DNA of 64,000 bases, from positions 1,011,915,501 through 1,011,979,500 of the forward strand of contig CM028129.1 in the NCBI GenBank assembly GCA_016271365.2, read 5' to 3'. Made by a program: the position numbers and the translations under genes. The notes under the pieces were generated by a model. The model saw only the letters and a list, made by a program, of their open reading frames with translations. It had not been told where the DNA came from and did no database searches. Origin of the DNA: Neoceratodus forsteri. Its lineage: Eukaryota > Chordata > Ceratodontiformes > Ceratodontidae. Positions within the stretch are counted from its first letter, which is position 1. Each line of letters begins with the position of its first letter. Below, piece by piece: positions 1 to 12,366 of the stretch.

Positions 1-885
1 TCCTTCAGGATTGTTTCCATCAGCTTCCCCACAATGGATGTTAGGCATACTGGTCTGTAATTGTTCATCCTTTGAGCCACTTTTATGGAAGAACACCATG
101 TAGGCCATCCTCCAGTCATGTGATATGCACCTTGTGTCCAGGGAAGTATTGAATAGGTCCACCAGTGGCCCAGCCAGGACCTCCACCACTTCCTTCAGCA
201 CCTTGGGATGTATGCCATCTGGTCCTGGTGCCTTATCCACCCTCAGAGCCCTAAGACCTTCCAATACCCTGCCCTCAGTGATCACCCCATCCGTTACCCC
301 CTTCTCCTGCCCAGCATCCCCAACCCCTGCGGTAGTTGCTTGCCCTTCTCCTTCATGAATACAGAACAGCAGTACTCATTTAGTGCTTCTGCCTGTTCTC
401 TCCTTTCTCTGTCCACACCCTGTCCTTCCTGATCCTCACTATCTGGTCCTTGCAGCTCCTTCTCTCCCATATGTATCTGAAGAAGTCCTTTTCCCCGTCC
501 TTGATGCCCTGTGCCAACCTTAATTCCCTGGCTCCCTGGTAACTTCTTTGGACTTCTTCACCTACTCCTCCCTATCCTCCTCTTCCCATATTTCCTGTAT
601 GTCCTGAATGCTGCTTTTTTTGCCCTCACATTTTCTTAGACTTCCCTACTCATCCAGCTTGGTTTCTTAGACCTTTCCTTTTTGCTCTGAGATTTGGTAC
701 ATGTCTCAGTAGCTTACACAAGCCCCAATTTGATATTTTCCAATTTCTGGTTCACATCCCAGTGTGGCTGAATTCCTAGCAGGTGCCCCCCTAAGATTTC
801 ACCCATCCTTCCAAAATCAGCCTGTCTGAAGTCAACCATTCTGGTCCCTGTCCCGATCGCTTCCCTCATTCCATTTTCATTCATT
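1..885 (-). pseudogene. CR1-like LINE 'A', start of the reverse transcriptase (3' piece)
   Basis: Read on the minus strand, this encodes the linker after the endonuclease and the start of a CR1-like reverse transcriptase. Near 230-215 it reads VDKAPGPDGIHPKVLKE, followed by DWRMAYMVFFHKSGSKDEQ and, after a frame change, YRPVCLTSIVGKLME at the window edge. The upstream end (MVDFRQADFGRMGEI, around 845-800) is the sequence expected right after the endonuclease found at 5933-6640, and element K shows the same order uninterrupted. It is therefore the downstream half of one LINE split by an insert at 886-5932. Several frameshifts show it is dead. The rest of the RT lies beyond position 1. Confidence 0.75.
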
Positions 886-2978
886 TTTATTGGGTATACT
901 AGAAAGGCATTTGAGCATTGCTGCCTATTTACACAAGCATCCAGTTACATACAACAATCATGAGACGTAGAAACATAATATTTGACAGCAGATAAGGACT
1001 GCTTGACCCACCCAGTCTGCCCCTTTCCCTACCTAATGGATAAGCTGCAGATCCTAGTTAATCAACAACCTACTTCCTCCTACCTCCACCACCTAGAATT
1101 GCCTTATATCTGTCCCATGCATTCTTGAATTCCCCCACTGTTTTTGACTCCACAACCTCCTCAGGCAGGCTGTTCCATGCATCCACAACCCTCTCAGTGA
1201 AAAAATACTTCCTCACATTACCTCTGAGTCATTCACCTTCTATCTTCAAATTGTGCCTCCTTGTTCTTGCACGCCTCTTTTTCTGAAAGATGCTACCCTC
1301 TTGGGCTTTGTTGATTCCCTTGAGGTGCTTGAAAGTTTCTATCATGTCCCCCCGTCCCTCCTTTCCTTGAGGGTATACATATTAAGCTTCTTAAGTCACT
1401 CTTCATATGTCTTCTGGTGCAGACCTTGCACCATTTTAGTTGCCCTCCTCTGGAGTGCCTCCATCCTGTCTATGTCCTTGCAGAGATTGGGTCTCCAGAA
1501 CTGCATGCAGTACTCCAGATGGGGTCTCACCAGCTGTCTTTACAGAGGGACAACTTCCTGTTTTCTTCTGGTGATGCCTCTCCCTATACATCCCAGTAGC
1601 CCCCCAGCCCTCATTACTGCCCTCTCACATTGCTTGCCCACCTTTAGGTCATCTGATATGACTACCCCAGGTCCTTTTCCATTTTTGTTGTTGTTAGTAT
1701 CTCACCTCCCATTGTGTACTCTTCCCCTGGGTTTTTGTTTCCCAGGTGCATTACTTTGCACTTCTTAGCATTACATCTAAGCTGCCATACATTTGACCAT
1801 TCCTCCAACCTTGCCAAGTCCCTTCTCATCCTTTCCACCCCACCTTGTGTATCAACCCTGTTGCAGATCTTTGTGTCATCTGCAAAGAGACATACTTTTC
1901 CTTCCAGTCCCTCTGCAATGTCACTTATAAAGACACTGAAGAGGACCTGTCCTAGAACTGAACCCTGCGGTAGCCCACTAGTAACCCCCCTTTCTTCAGA
2001 GTGGACTCCGTTTACTATTACCCTCTGTGTCTTGTTCTCCAGTCAATTTTTTAACTAGGCTACCATCTTGGGACTCACTCCCAGGCTGACTAACTTGTAT
2101 ATTAATCTTTTGTGTGGGACTGTGTCAAATGCCTTGCTAAACTCTAGGTAGACCATGTCCACAGCCCCTCCCTGATCTACTACTTTGGTCACCCAGTCAA
2201 AGAAATCTGTTAGATTCATCTAACATGACCTTCCTGCTGTGAATCAATGCTGCCTTGGGTCCTGTGCATGTCTGGCCTCTAGGTACTCAACAATTCTTTC
2301 CTTCAGAAGTGATTCCATCATTTTCCCTATCACTGAGGTCAAACTAACAGGTCTGTAGTTTCCTGCCTCTGCCCTGCTCCCACTTTTGTGAAGGGGAATA
2401 ACATCTGCCTTCCTCCAGTCCTCATGTACCACCCCATCCTCCCATGATTTGTTAAAGAGGGTAGTCAGTGGTGTCACTAGTTCTACCCTTAGTTCTTTTA
2501 GAATTTGCAGATGAGTCCCATCAGGCCCCATTGCTTTGTCCACCTTCAGTTTGAAGAGTTCTTTCAGAACTCTTTCTTCTGTGAATGGGCTGGTATCAAC
2601 CCCCCATCCAGAGTGTTTCTGTTGTTTGGTTTAGGTACCTCCTCTTCTTCATTTGTGAATACTGAGCAAAAAATTTGTTTAGAATCTCTGCCTTTTCATA
2701 GTCACTCTCTACCCACCCCCCTTCCCTTTATTAAATTTCACTATCCCTCCCTTGGTCTCCCTTCACTCCCTGACATACCTATAAAAGGTTTTATCCTCCT
2801 TCATAACTGAGTTGGCTATCTTTTCCTCAGTTGGAGCCTTTGCTGTTCTGATTGCCTTCCCTGCTTCCTTCTGCTTTAACTGATATAATTCTCTGTCCTG
2901 CTCCTTATGTGATTCCTTGTACTTCCTGAATGCCATCTTTTTCCCCCTAACCTTCCCTGCCACCTCCTTTGAGAACCA
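886..2978 (-). mobile_element. CR1-like LINE 'B', 5'-truncated ORF2 with 3' UTR
   Basis: The minus strand carries a second CR1-like subfamily. From high to low coordinates: the pre-RT linker (about 2960-2760), RT blocks with GPDGTHLQILKE and NYRPVSLTSVIGKMMESLL (2543-2244), FSKAFDTVPHKRL, PQGSVLGQVLF and an intact LFADDTKI catalytic block (about 1900). Then come the thumb region ([11 protein letters not shown] type, about 1500) and the C-terminal ERVVDAWNSLPEEVV block (about 1190). The 3' UTR reads toward 970 and holds the CR1-type ending 'ctgctgtcaaat...tatgtttct'. The 5' end stops abruptly at about 2978, next to J. Frame breaks are present. Elements L and M belong to the same subfamily. It lies inside element A. 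Confidence 0.8.
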
Positions 2979-5932
2979 TAATGTTTTTTTACATTGTTTT
3001 GTTTAGGCTAACATTTAACTAACAGCGAGGGTTAATACAATGGTACATAAAATCAGGATAATATAGACTAAAGGGCACACCATGAACTAGTCTTGATGAA
3101 TTAACAAATACAAGATGACATTAAGCATTCAGTAAGGTTTTAACAATAAGGGTTTAACAATAATAGTATGTAACAGTGGGAAACAAAAACTTTAAGTGCA
3201 ATCTGAAAACTAGCCTAGGTGGATTAACCATACTACAAGTGCTAGAAAGAGAGGGTAAGTGCCAGAGGTGGATAACAAGAGAGTGAGTGGAAAAGAGTGC
3301 AGAAGGGGAGCCAGATTATGGCTGTGAGAAGTTGCAGGTGGGAGAGAAATGTCTCCTGATATTGTGTTCAAAGGCATTTGTGGAGAGACAGAGTTTTAGT
3401 TCTGGAGGGAGAGAGTTGAAGAGCTTGGGCCCCATAAAAGAGAGTGTTTTCTGGCTTTGAGTGTCCCGGCAGAAAGGAACAGTGAAAGAGAGAGTGAGGA
3501 CAGTCTAGTTGTCCTGGTGGTGGTGGCTGTCTGGAAGAGAGGTGAGGCAATCAGGGAGCAGTCCATGGGAGAGTTTGAAGAAGAAGGTGCCCATCTTGTA
3601 TTTGAGGTATGCCTCAAGGGAGGGCCGACTGGTGAGCTTATAAAGGTCACAGTGGTGTCTGAGTTTAGGGATAGTGTTGACGTAGAAGCTTCAAAGTCTG
3701 GAGAAATTTTTGATGGAGAGGCGGGGGAGGGAGACAAATGAACCATAGTCAAAGACAGGAAGGAGGAAGTTGGAGACTAGGAGGGATTTGGATTCCCTGT
3801 TAAGGTAATGCTTGGTTCTGTGGAGGATACCAAAGTGTTGGTGGGCCTTTTTTAATTGTGAGGCTAGTGTGAGCATCAAAATTGAGGTGGCTATCCAGGA
3901 GTAAGCCAAGGTACTTGAATTCACTGACTCTTTCAATGGAGTTACCAAGGTTGTCATAGAGGGAGAGGTCAAAGCCAAGGGGTTTGCGGGGGCTGGAGAA
4001 AACCATGAACTTAGTTTTTTTGGAGTTGAGTACAAGACCTTTGGTCATGAACCAGGTGTGAAGTCTGCTGAAATTGAATTTGAGTTTGTTAATGAGAGCA
4101 TTGGGGTTTTTGTCCTGACAGAAAAAGGCTGCATCATCAGCACAGAGAATGAGTTCGGAGGTGGTGCAGATGTCAGGCAGGGAGTTAACGACCAGAAAGA
4201 AGAGAAGAGAAGAGTGCCCAGGATGAACCCTTGGGGGGTGCCGTATTTGATGGGGCAGGATTCAGAGAGGACACCACCAATAATGGGGCAATGAGGTCTG
4301 TCCATTAGGTTATCCTTGAACCAGAGGCAGACCTCAGGTGAGAAACAGAGGCCAGCCAGGGTATGGAGGAGGACTTCATGATCAACGAGGTCAAAGGCTT
4401 TGGTGAGGTCTACAAATGCAGCACCAGTGTAGAGGCCTTCATTGTTAGCTTTGTCTATGGAGTGGGTGAACTTTATGAGGGCAGTTTTGGTATTGTGTCA
4501 AGCACAGAACCCATGCTGAGCATCTGTGAGCATGTTGTATTTGGAGAGGAATTCTGTGGTGTGCCTGTGGACCACTGTCTCTAAAATTTCGGAGAGAAGG
4601 ACAAGGAGGGAGATGGGATGGTAGTTGGATACTAGTTTCTTGGAACCAGATTTGTGAAGATGTTTAATAATGGTGCACTTCCAAGCTTTCAGGAAGGACT
4701 CCATGCAGAGGGAATGGTTGAGGATGTTAGTAAGAGGGATGGTCAGGGAGTCACAGACAAGATGGAGAACTCTGAAGTCAATGTTGTTGGCACCCTTGGA
4801 AGGTCTTGGGTTGTTTGTTCTGATTAACTTGAATACTTCACCAGGTGTTGTACCTGAAATGGAACTTAGGGTGGAAGACTGGGAGGGGTCCAAGGGTAAA
4901 TGGGGTAGGAGTGGAGCTGGGCTTTTACCGGTCAAGGTCACCAAAGTATTTATTGAAAAAGGAGTCTATTTCACTTGGCTCAGTGGTAGTTGTCCCTTCA
5001 GAGGTAAGACAAATATGTTGTTTGGAAATTCCCCTACCAATAAGGTTGTTAAGAATGTTCCAGGTCCTCCTAGGGTTCCCCTGGGCAGCACATTGTTTTC
5101 TAGGAAGAATCTGGATTTAGCAGATCTTGTGGAAGATTTGCACCTGCTCCTAAGGGTTTTGAAGTCTTGGAGGAGTTGGGGGGGGGGTTTGTGTTTTCTG
5201 TACAACTTCCAGGCTCAGTCCCTATCCCTCATTAGTTTGCAAAGCTCAGGGTTGACCCATTCTTGGCTAGAACCCTTAACCTGGCTTTTTTTAAGTGGGA
5301 TGAAATGGTTGCAGAGGGCAAGGAACTTTTTCCTAAAGGCTTCAAGCACTTTGCAGATGTCAGAAATGTTTTCAGTGAAGGACCAGTCTTGAGCTAGGAT
5401 GGCTTTGGAAAACTCGGATGTGTCCAGCTTCTTCAATTGCCTGGTTTGGATGAATTTGTGTGTGCGTGTTTGTGGACCATTGGCAGAAAACAGCACAGTG
5501 GTCACTGACTGAGTTGGGAAGAACTCCAGAGGCGATGACATGGGAAGTGTGTGAGACCAAGATCCAATCAATGAGGAACTGAGATCAAGTTTTGTAGTTG
5601 GTTCTGGTATGTTCAGTGATTAGCTGGTGTAGGAAAAAAGGCTAAGTATGGATTCCTTGGTGGAGTCACAGTGAGAGGACAGCCAGTTTAGGTTGAAATC
5701 CCCTAGGATGATCCAATCTCTCCCTTGGGGGAGGGAGGTCTTGATATCGAGGAAGAGGTCGAGATCACAGGGTGAGGAGGAGAGTGGCAGGTACACCATG
5801 CTAACTGTGACCATTTTATTCACTCCAAGGAGGAGGTTAATTGAGATGGTCTTGAGGGAGGTGGTGGGAAGTGGGGGGTCAAATTTGGTAGCAAGGAGGT
5901 GATTGGCAACCCAGATGAGGCAGTCTCCCTCA
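2979..5932 (-). mobile_element. L2-group LINE 'J', 5'-truncated endonuclease plus RT
   Basis: The minus strand encodes a LINE unlike its CR1 neighbours. The endonuclease C-terminal half is at 5900-5560 (IILGDFNLNWL, then a region ending in a SDH-type block). A linker follows at 5571-4960, then RT blocks: SKGANNIDFRVLHLV and SNYHPISLLVLLSEILE (4944-4498), FVDLTKAFDLVDHEVLL (about 4400), GTPQGFILGTLLF (about 4230), LCADDAAFF (about 4135) and NSKKTKFMVFS with EFKYLGLLLDSHLNF (4048-3800). The YLG block and the HWLP-less C terminus fit the L2 group better than CR1. The 3' end near 2985 is T-rich on the plus strand. Frameshifts separate the blocks. J and B fill one gap in A; which came first is not clear. 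Confidence 0.75.
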
Positions 5933-6640
5933 TGCTTCCCACCTCGTCATGTTGAGTGTGAACCACACCGAGAGGTGGTCACTCCCAGCCAGCAGATCCT
6001 CTACCCCCACCTCCCTTGTAACCTCCCCACTGGATAGTACTAGATCCAGCATATTTCCCAACCTAGTCAGCTCGGTAACCATCTGTGCCAGGAAGCTGCA
6101 GGCTTCAAGGAGTATCTGTTTCCTAGCACTCGAGGTGGCTGGAGTACCCCAATCCATTCCTGGCAGACTGAAGTCCCCCACAATCAATGTATTGCCTTTC
6201 CTGTACACCTTCCTAATTTGCTCTGCTGACCTCCTGTCCAGGTCCTCCCCTGTATACCACCCCCATCCTGAGAATCCTATTTTTTGTGCCATGGAATTGC
6301 ATCCACAAGGCCTCTGTTCTACCCTTGTATCCCTCTTCCCTTGCATACTTTATCCCTTCCCTCACATAAATCGCCACCCCTCCCCCTGTCCCTTTACCCC
6401 ATCCCTCCTGTAAATCCAATACCCTGGGATCATCAGGTCCCAGTCCTGGTACTGGTTGGCCCATGTTTCCATGATGACTGCTGTGTCCACCCTCTTCTCT
6501 GCCAATAGAGCCTGTAGTTTGGTGGTTTTGTTCCCCAGGCTTCTTTCATTCAAGGAGACAACCCTCCAAGATGTTCTCTTTCCCTCCTTACCCCATTTCC
6601 CACCCATCTTAACACAGCCCTTTGACCCTTTCCTGATTCT
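5933..6640 (-). pseudogene. CR1-like LINE 'A', APE endonuclease domain
   Basis: The minus strand starts with WRVVSLNERSLGNK (about 6570) and continues through ALLAEKRVDTAVIMETWANQY, a GGGVAIYVREGIKYAREEG block (frame change) and VDFSLPGMDW-type residues near 6170, ending in LLAGSDHLSVWFTLNM at about 5950. This is the apurinic/apyrimidinic endonuclease of a LINE, which nicks target DNA to prime reverse transcription. In the family the third block reads GDFN; here it is GDFS, so a conserved catalytic or metal-site residue is lost. The terminal SDH is kept. The reading is cut right after TLNM by the J/B insert and resumes at 885. Confidence 0.78.
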
Positions 6641-8010
6641 GTCCCTGTTTGTATGGGAGTAAGCTCATTTATCTCCCCTCTCCGGAGACCCCACATCCCA
6701 GCTTTCCACTCTCGACCCTCCCATCTAGTTTAAATTTACCTTTGTTGCTATGTATTCCTTTATCCTCTGTTTTAACACCCCCCTGCCCTATCCAGCTCAA
6801 GTATGATCTGTCCCCTGCGAACAGATCACTATTGTCCCAGAACCTGCCCCAGTCTCCCATTATCCAGTACCCCTTCTATCGACTCCATTCCCAAAGCCAA
6901 GTGTTGAAATCCTCAATCCTTCCCTTCCTTACTGTACTTGCGTTAGGCACTTGAAGTACCTCAAAGAAGGCCACTGATCCCCCTACCTCCTCACACAACC
7001 TTCCCAGTTCCTTGAACCTCTCTCTTACTACTTCTACCATTTCACCCCAAGTTATTCGTACTCATGTGCACCACGACATGTGGTTTCTGCCTTCCCTTCT
7101 TGTGCACTTCAGTATAGATTGTCCTGCCCTCCCCACCATCAACCCAGGTATGAACTCTACCCATATACAACTATGTCTTTCCCCTTTACTTCCCCATATG
7201 ACCCCTTTTAGTATGGAGTCTCCCAGCATAAGTATGCTCCCTGCTTCACTTCTCTTCTCTCCCCATTCCATTTTCCCTTGTGCCTGCTTTAAGAGTCCAC
7301 CCTGCCCTGCACATTTGCATCTCTATCCTTACCCTTTGCAACATCCCCAGCCTCCACCCCTGTCTTGTCCCCTCCCCTAATGCTCCCTTTGTCTGACTTG
7401 CCTCATCCGCCCAAAGCTTTCCCACTATCATCACCTTCCCTCCCTTTCAGACTGAGACCCCTCCTCTCATCTCCCTCCCTCCTCTGCTGTAACTCCCTCA
7501 TCCACCCTTTTAACTGGATCCCTCTTCCCCTTAACCTTGCCCCCTTCCTCTGACTGAATGTTGTCCCCTGGACATTCACTTCCTCCTCCTCCTCCTGCCC
7601 CCTCACAGAGATCCCCTTCCTCCTCATCCATCATAGTAGCCAGTACCTCAAACCTATTTCCTCTCACTGCTGTACTTCTATGCATTGGTTCCTTCCTACT
7701 GTCCCAAGACCTCCCCTTACTGCTGTCCCCTCTGTACTCTTTGACCCTGTACCCTATCCTCTTCCCCTCCCCTTCCCTGAAGCTCATATTACTCTTTGAT
7801 TCTGAACTTTTATTACTGCTTGGAGGTGGCCATCCTGCTTCTGTTTTTTCTTCCATCCCCAACTGTCTGTAACTCCCTACCAAGCCACTGCATTTCTGTT
7901 TCCAGTCTCCGGAGCCTATTGCAAATTGGACACCCCCTAGCTTCCATAGTTTGTTCATCCATACAGCTGCCCCACATCCATTACAGCCCACTATTCTCCC
8001 CCACTTTGTC
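6641..8010 (-). pseudogene. CR1-like LINE 'A', ORF1 with zinc-finger-like and esterase-like parts
   Basis: Upstream of the endonuclease on the same strand is a CR1-type ORF1. Near 7991-7900 it shows a CNGCG pair and, one frame over, a CPIC pair, which together look like a degraded CxxC...CxxC zinc-binding head. A low-complexity, charged, glycine-rich middle follows (7880-7480). At 7271-7062 comes ILMLGDSILKGV ... FIPGLMVGRA, with the GDS block typical of the SGNH esterase domain known in CR1 ORF1 proteins. The tail reads through to about 6669 (DLFAGDRSYLSWIGQG). ORF1 proteins bind nucleic acid and are thought to help form the retrotransposition particle. At least three frame changes break it. 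Confidence 0.65.
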
Positions 8011-9340
8011 CCCTATTATCCTGCTTCCCCCTGTACCATACTTCCTTCTCCTGCCACCAACCCCCATGTTGGCCAATCCCCCCATTGTAACTTTCACTAG
8101 CATGACCCATTTTATATTTCCAGTTCCCACCCTGTTGCTCCTAAATATCATAAATACTAACTATAGTGAGAAGGCTCCCTCTTAACCTTCCTTATGATTC
8201 CATAAATCTCCTCAGATGCAAGTATAGTAAAAGAGCACCCCCTAACTTTACTGTAGTTTTAAATTCTGGAATTAAAAAATGAAAAATGAAAATGAAAAAT
8301 TGAACACACTATTTATCACTCACTGCATCCCCAGTCCCCCATTCTTCAGCCCTCCAGTAATTCCTGGCCCTGTGTGTATGTTCCCCACTGTTGACCTATT
8401 CTATTCCACACTGTATACTGTAGGCTAATTCTAGAGATTGAACTTCGCATTTATCACTGTATAACAGAAAACATAACGGTCCCTCCCTAAGACACAGTAA
8501 GGTACATATCTATTACTATCCCAGAGCTACATAACAATCCTTTTCATTAGGACATGTTAGTGGATGCACCTGGTTTTGCTATCCACCAATCCCAATGCAG
8601 CACCACCCCAAAAAATGTGGATACGCTTGGGAAGGGAGGGTGGGTTGGGCCTATCAGTCTCTTGCACAACAGTGTACCTCAGTCCCTTTCCTCAGGCAGG
8701 AAAAAAACGCATTCCTGTAGTTCATCCTCCTTCAGCCTCCAGATCCAAAGTGAATCACTTAGCTAAAATGGCTTCTTGGCTAGTTTCCCCTTCCCCAAGT
8801 CTAAATCTGTTTGCAGTTTCCTGTGCAACTGCCACAGAACAGAACTGCACTCCCCCAGTACAGTTCCAATCCAAAACAGTGCTGATTAAATACCCAAACA
8901 CATATCCCCTCCCAGTACAAGCTATTTGAACAACAAAAGCAAACTACAGGAACAAATACTTCACTTTTAGTTCATCCTCCCTCAAACAGCAGGAACCGAC
9001 ACTGCAGTTCATCCTCCTTCAGCCTCCAGATCCAAAGTGAGTCACTTAGCTAAAATGACCCTTGGCCAGTTCCCTCTCCTCCAAGTCTAAATCTGTTTGC
9101 AGTTTCCTGTGTAACTGTCTCAGAACAGAACTGCAGTTCCAGTACAGCTGCAATCCAAAACAGTGCTGATTAAACACCCAAACACATATCCCCTCCCAGT
9201 ACAAGCTATTTGAACAACAAAAGCAAACTACAGGAACAACTACACCCCTTTTGGTTCATACTCCCTCAAACAGCAGAAACTAACACTGTAGTTCATTATC
9301 CTTCAGCCTCCAGATCCAAAATTGCAGGTGTAGAGAGCAG
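8011..9340 (-). other. Probable 5' UTR/promoter region of LINE 'A'
   Basis: This stretch lies directly upstream of ORF1 of element A and has no convincing coding frame. It holds a short AAAATGAA-rich run near 8275-8300 and ends with two and a bit copies of a 285-bp tandem repeat. Tandem 5' UTR monomers are known promoters in several LINE families, so a promoter role is reasonable but inferred. It ends where the oppositely oriented LINE L begins. Confidence 0.45.
8721..9335. repeat. 285-bp tandem repeat, about 2.1 copies
   Basis: The phrase TTCATCCTCCTTCAGCCTCC starts at 8721 and 9008 and recurs, slightly diverged, at 9292, giving spacings of 287 and 284 bp. Long identical stretches such as 'aaacacatatcccctcccag' occur in both complete copies. 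The third copy is cut off after about 45 bp at LINE L. The copies differ by scattered point changes and small indels, so the duplication is not recent. Confidence 0.9.
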
Positions 9341-10203
9341 CATACATGTCAAAAGTATGACAGCTTAGATTCAATGCAAAGAAGTGCAAAGTAATGCACC
9401 CGGGAAACAAAAACCCAGGGGAAGAGTACACAATGGGGGGAGGTACTAACAACAACAAAAATGGAAAGCGACCTGGAGGTAGTAATAGCAGATGACCTAA
9501 ATGTAAGCAAGCAATGTGAGAAGGCAGTAAGGAGGGCTGGGGGGATACTGGGATGTATAGGAAGAGACATCACCAGTAAAAAACAAGGAGTTGTTATCCC
9601 TTGGTACAGACAGTTGGTGAGACCACATCTGGAGTACTGCGTCCAGTTCTGGAGACCCCATCTCCACAAAGACATAGACAGAATGGAGGCACTCTTGAGA
9701 AGAGTAACTAAAATGGTGCAGAGTCTGCACTAGAGGCATACGAAGAGAGACTAAAGGAGCTTAATATGTATACCCTTGAGAAAAGGAGGGAGAGGGGGGA
9801 CATAATGGAAACTTTCAAGTACCTTGAGGGAATCAACAAAGTCCAGGAGGGTAGCATCTTTCAGAAAAGGGGATGTGCAATAACAAGGGGCACAATTTGA
9901 AGATGGGGGGATGACTCGAGGGCAATGTGAGGAAGTATATTTTCAAAGAGAGGGTGGTGGATGCATGGAACAGCCTTCCTGAGGAGGTCGTGGGATCAAA
10001 AACAGTTGGAGAATTCAAGAATGCATGGGACAGACATAAGGCAATTCTGGTGGGGAGTAGGAAGAAGTAGGCTGTTGGTTAACAAGGATCTGCAGCTTAT
10101 CCAATAGGTAGGGAAATGGGCAGACTAGGTGGACCAAACAGTCCTTATCTGCTGTCAAAGTCTATGTTTCTATGTTTCTGTGTTCTATGTTTCTATGTTT
10201 CAA
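9341..10203 (+). mobile_element. CR1-like LINE 'L', C-terminal ORF2 and 3' end
   Basis: The plus strand carries the last third of a CR1-like ORF2 of the B/M subfamily: MESDLEVVIADDLNVSKQCEKAVRRAGGILGCIGRDI (9461 onward), [35 protein letters not shown], then the ERVVDAWNSLPEEVV-type block near 9950. The 3' UTR (10060-10160) reads 'ggcagactaggtggaccaaacagtccttatctgctgtcaaa'. It ends in TTTCTATG-like repeats at 10162-10201, the CR1 hallmark of short 3' tandem repeats instead of poly(A). It is 5'-truncated, with stops after MVQSLH. Confidence 0.88.
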
Positions 10204-11379
10204 CAACAGAGTTTATGAAGCAGATGCTGCAGACAGAGAAAGAAACTGTGCCCCAGCTCCAGGTCCCAAAGAATCTTGTCACTGTAAGACTCCACTCCAT
10301 GCTGACAAAAAATGGATCCTGAAGATAAACCTGAGGCCTATCTTATGATGTTTGAGAGAGCTGCCAGTACCACTGCCTGGCCATGAGAAAGTAGGGCTAC
10401 TCACATTGCACCATAACTGAAGCCCAAGCTGCATGCAGAAGCTTGACTGACACTGCCTCCAGAGGCTAAGACAAGGGAAAGATGGCAATCTTAGACTATG
10501 TCAGAATAACCAAGCAGGGTTACTGATGGAACTTTCACTCCTTAGGTTTCAAGGCTGGAACACAACCTCGAGTGCTGCCATGAAAATTACAAGTTTTGGC
10601 TACTCAGGGGTTAAAACCAGAGATATGTACTAAAGATGGATGAATATGTTTCCTTCACAGCTCTGGATTGATTGTACTGGAGCAGTACCAGAACTTTCTA
10701 CAAGATCGAGTCCACGATTGAGTAAGCTGACATGAACAGAGCACTCTGGCTGCAACAGTGAAAATCATGGAACATTACCTGTTGGTTGAAAGACCAGAGG
10801 TCGCTAAGAAGATTAGAATCCACAGTGAACCTTGGGTGACAAGCTAAGGAGAAGATCCCTGCAGAAGAGGGGAGAAAGGACTTTGTGGAATGGGAACAAA
10901 CATGCAGGTATGTTTAAGTGGTCAAGTAGTGAAATATTACTTACCCTCCACTTCAAAAAGGGATAACCCCAGGGCCTGGTGTAATTTCCCCGGTCCCAAG
11001 ACCTCACTCTGCAGTGACCCAAATTGGGGGGGGGGGGCACAGATCATTGACCTGACAGTAACATTGTATGTTTTCAGTGTGATAAAGTGTGGCATATTAG
11101 TAAGTTTTATGACCGCATGGACTGTGATTATGTTGAATGCATACAGTAGTTCAAGTTTCAAATGTATTGTTCTTCTAGAGTGATATTTCACATCCTGGAC
11201 ATTGTAAGCAGTTACAAGAATTATAAACATAATTTTATAAAACTTTAAAATGCACAAGTTCATAAAAATTCAGCAAGCTTGTTATTTCCACTTCTTGTTA
11301 TCTGTCAACATCATGTCATATCAATTTTCTTTCCTATCAGCACACATGCATATAGACTAGTCTTTCTAAGGAAGTACCA
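10204..11379. other. No recognisable gene or element
   Basis: I see no convincing protein similarity, SINE head or terminal inverted repeat here. The only notable feature is a G12 run near 11026-11037. The sequence after 11170 becomes AT-rich and may already belong to the 3' UTR of LINE D. Confidence 0.5.
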
Positions 11380-12366
11380 CCAATTATTTGGCCATGTCGA
11401 AAGGGACCTATCTTAGCCAAATTAAAGCATATTATCAGAAATTCATAAATGGACTCTGGACATCCTAAATCTCTTTTTTTTAGTTTTTATTATGGATGCC
11501 AAGAAATTTGTAATTATTATTATGTCTTCTGGGAATTTGGGATGTAATAAAATAAAGACTACACCATAGGAACAAACCGCATATGTCACTAGGAATTCTC
11601 TTAAAAATAGTTATCTTGGTTTATCATATACAGTAATGGGCACATTTTTATAATATGGGGCAATGTTTCCTCCATCCCTCTGTTGCAAGGACATAGCTTA
11701 CTGTTTAGATGATTTTCTGAAGTTGGTCTTTTGTTAAAATATGTATACTTTGAGTTAGACCAAATCTGGCCCATGTCATTATTTTCCTTTGTTGAGGGGA
11801 AAGAGACATCAAAATATATTCCTCAACAGTATATGACATTTTATTGGCTTTAATCTATTGAGCACATTTTTGAGCCCTTATTGTTTGCATGTCAATATTT
11901 TTTATAGAATTCATAGGGATGTTTCTTAATGGATCCATTATACTGTGAAGAGATGCTAATGCCTCTTTCAAAGTTTGACCATAAGTGCAAAAGATTTATT
12001 TTTTGCAGTGTAACTAATAAAGAGTTTAACCATTATGTTTAATTTCTGCTTTATGCCATTTAACTTTTTTTCCTTCAAACATTCCCTGGGAAATTAATTA
12101 CTCCAATTACTTCTCATTTTTAACCAATAAGTGATATGCTTATATTTTGCTGAAGCTTCCAATGGGATTTTTCTTAATTCTGCCCTAACCATGGCAGAGG
12201 GCATTGAGAGAGGTAGTTTCAAAAGTACTTTATAAAAATATAATAATGAACCCTCCAAGTTTGGTAATGATTTAGCCCCCCCCAAACATCTACTCCATAA
12301 AGAAGTCCTGCATCGGAACATGTGCGTCTGAGTAAGCTGTACCACAGAATCAGCCATTTCACTGCC
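11380..12366 (-). pseudogene. LINE 'D' C-terminal region (3' piece, clade unassigned)
   Basis: The minus strand near 12300-12100 reads RTSLWSRCLGGAKSLPNLEGSLLYFYKVLLKLPLSMPSAMVRAELRKIPLEAS, then YKHITYWLKMRSNWSN. This is the style of a LINE C-terminal region beyond the RT (LPxxxPxAxVRxELG block). Stops accumulate below 12090 but similar coding character continues to about 11400. A fragment at 34630-34945 has a related block (GIPLCDPSALVGSELGQLS). Position and strand fit the end of element D, whose RT stops at 14643 where a 2.3-kb plus-strand insert begins. That continuity is inferred, since I cannot align the junction. Confidence 0.5.

Noticed and set aside
7365..8185. Several plus-strand frames rich in P, L and S over the CR1 ORF1 region
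   Set aside because: They are the complement of a purine-rich LINE ORF1 on the minus strand; no domain and no start context.
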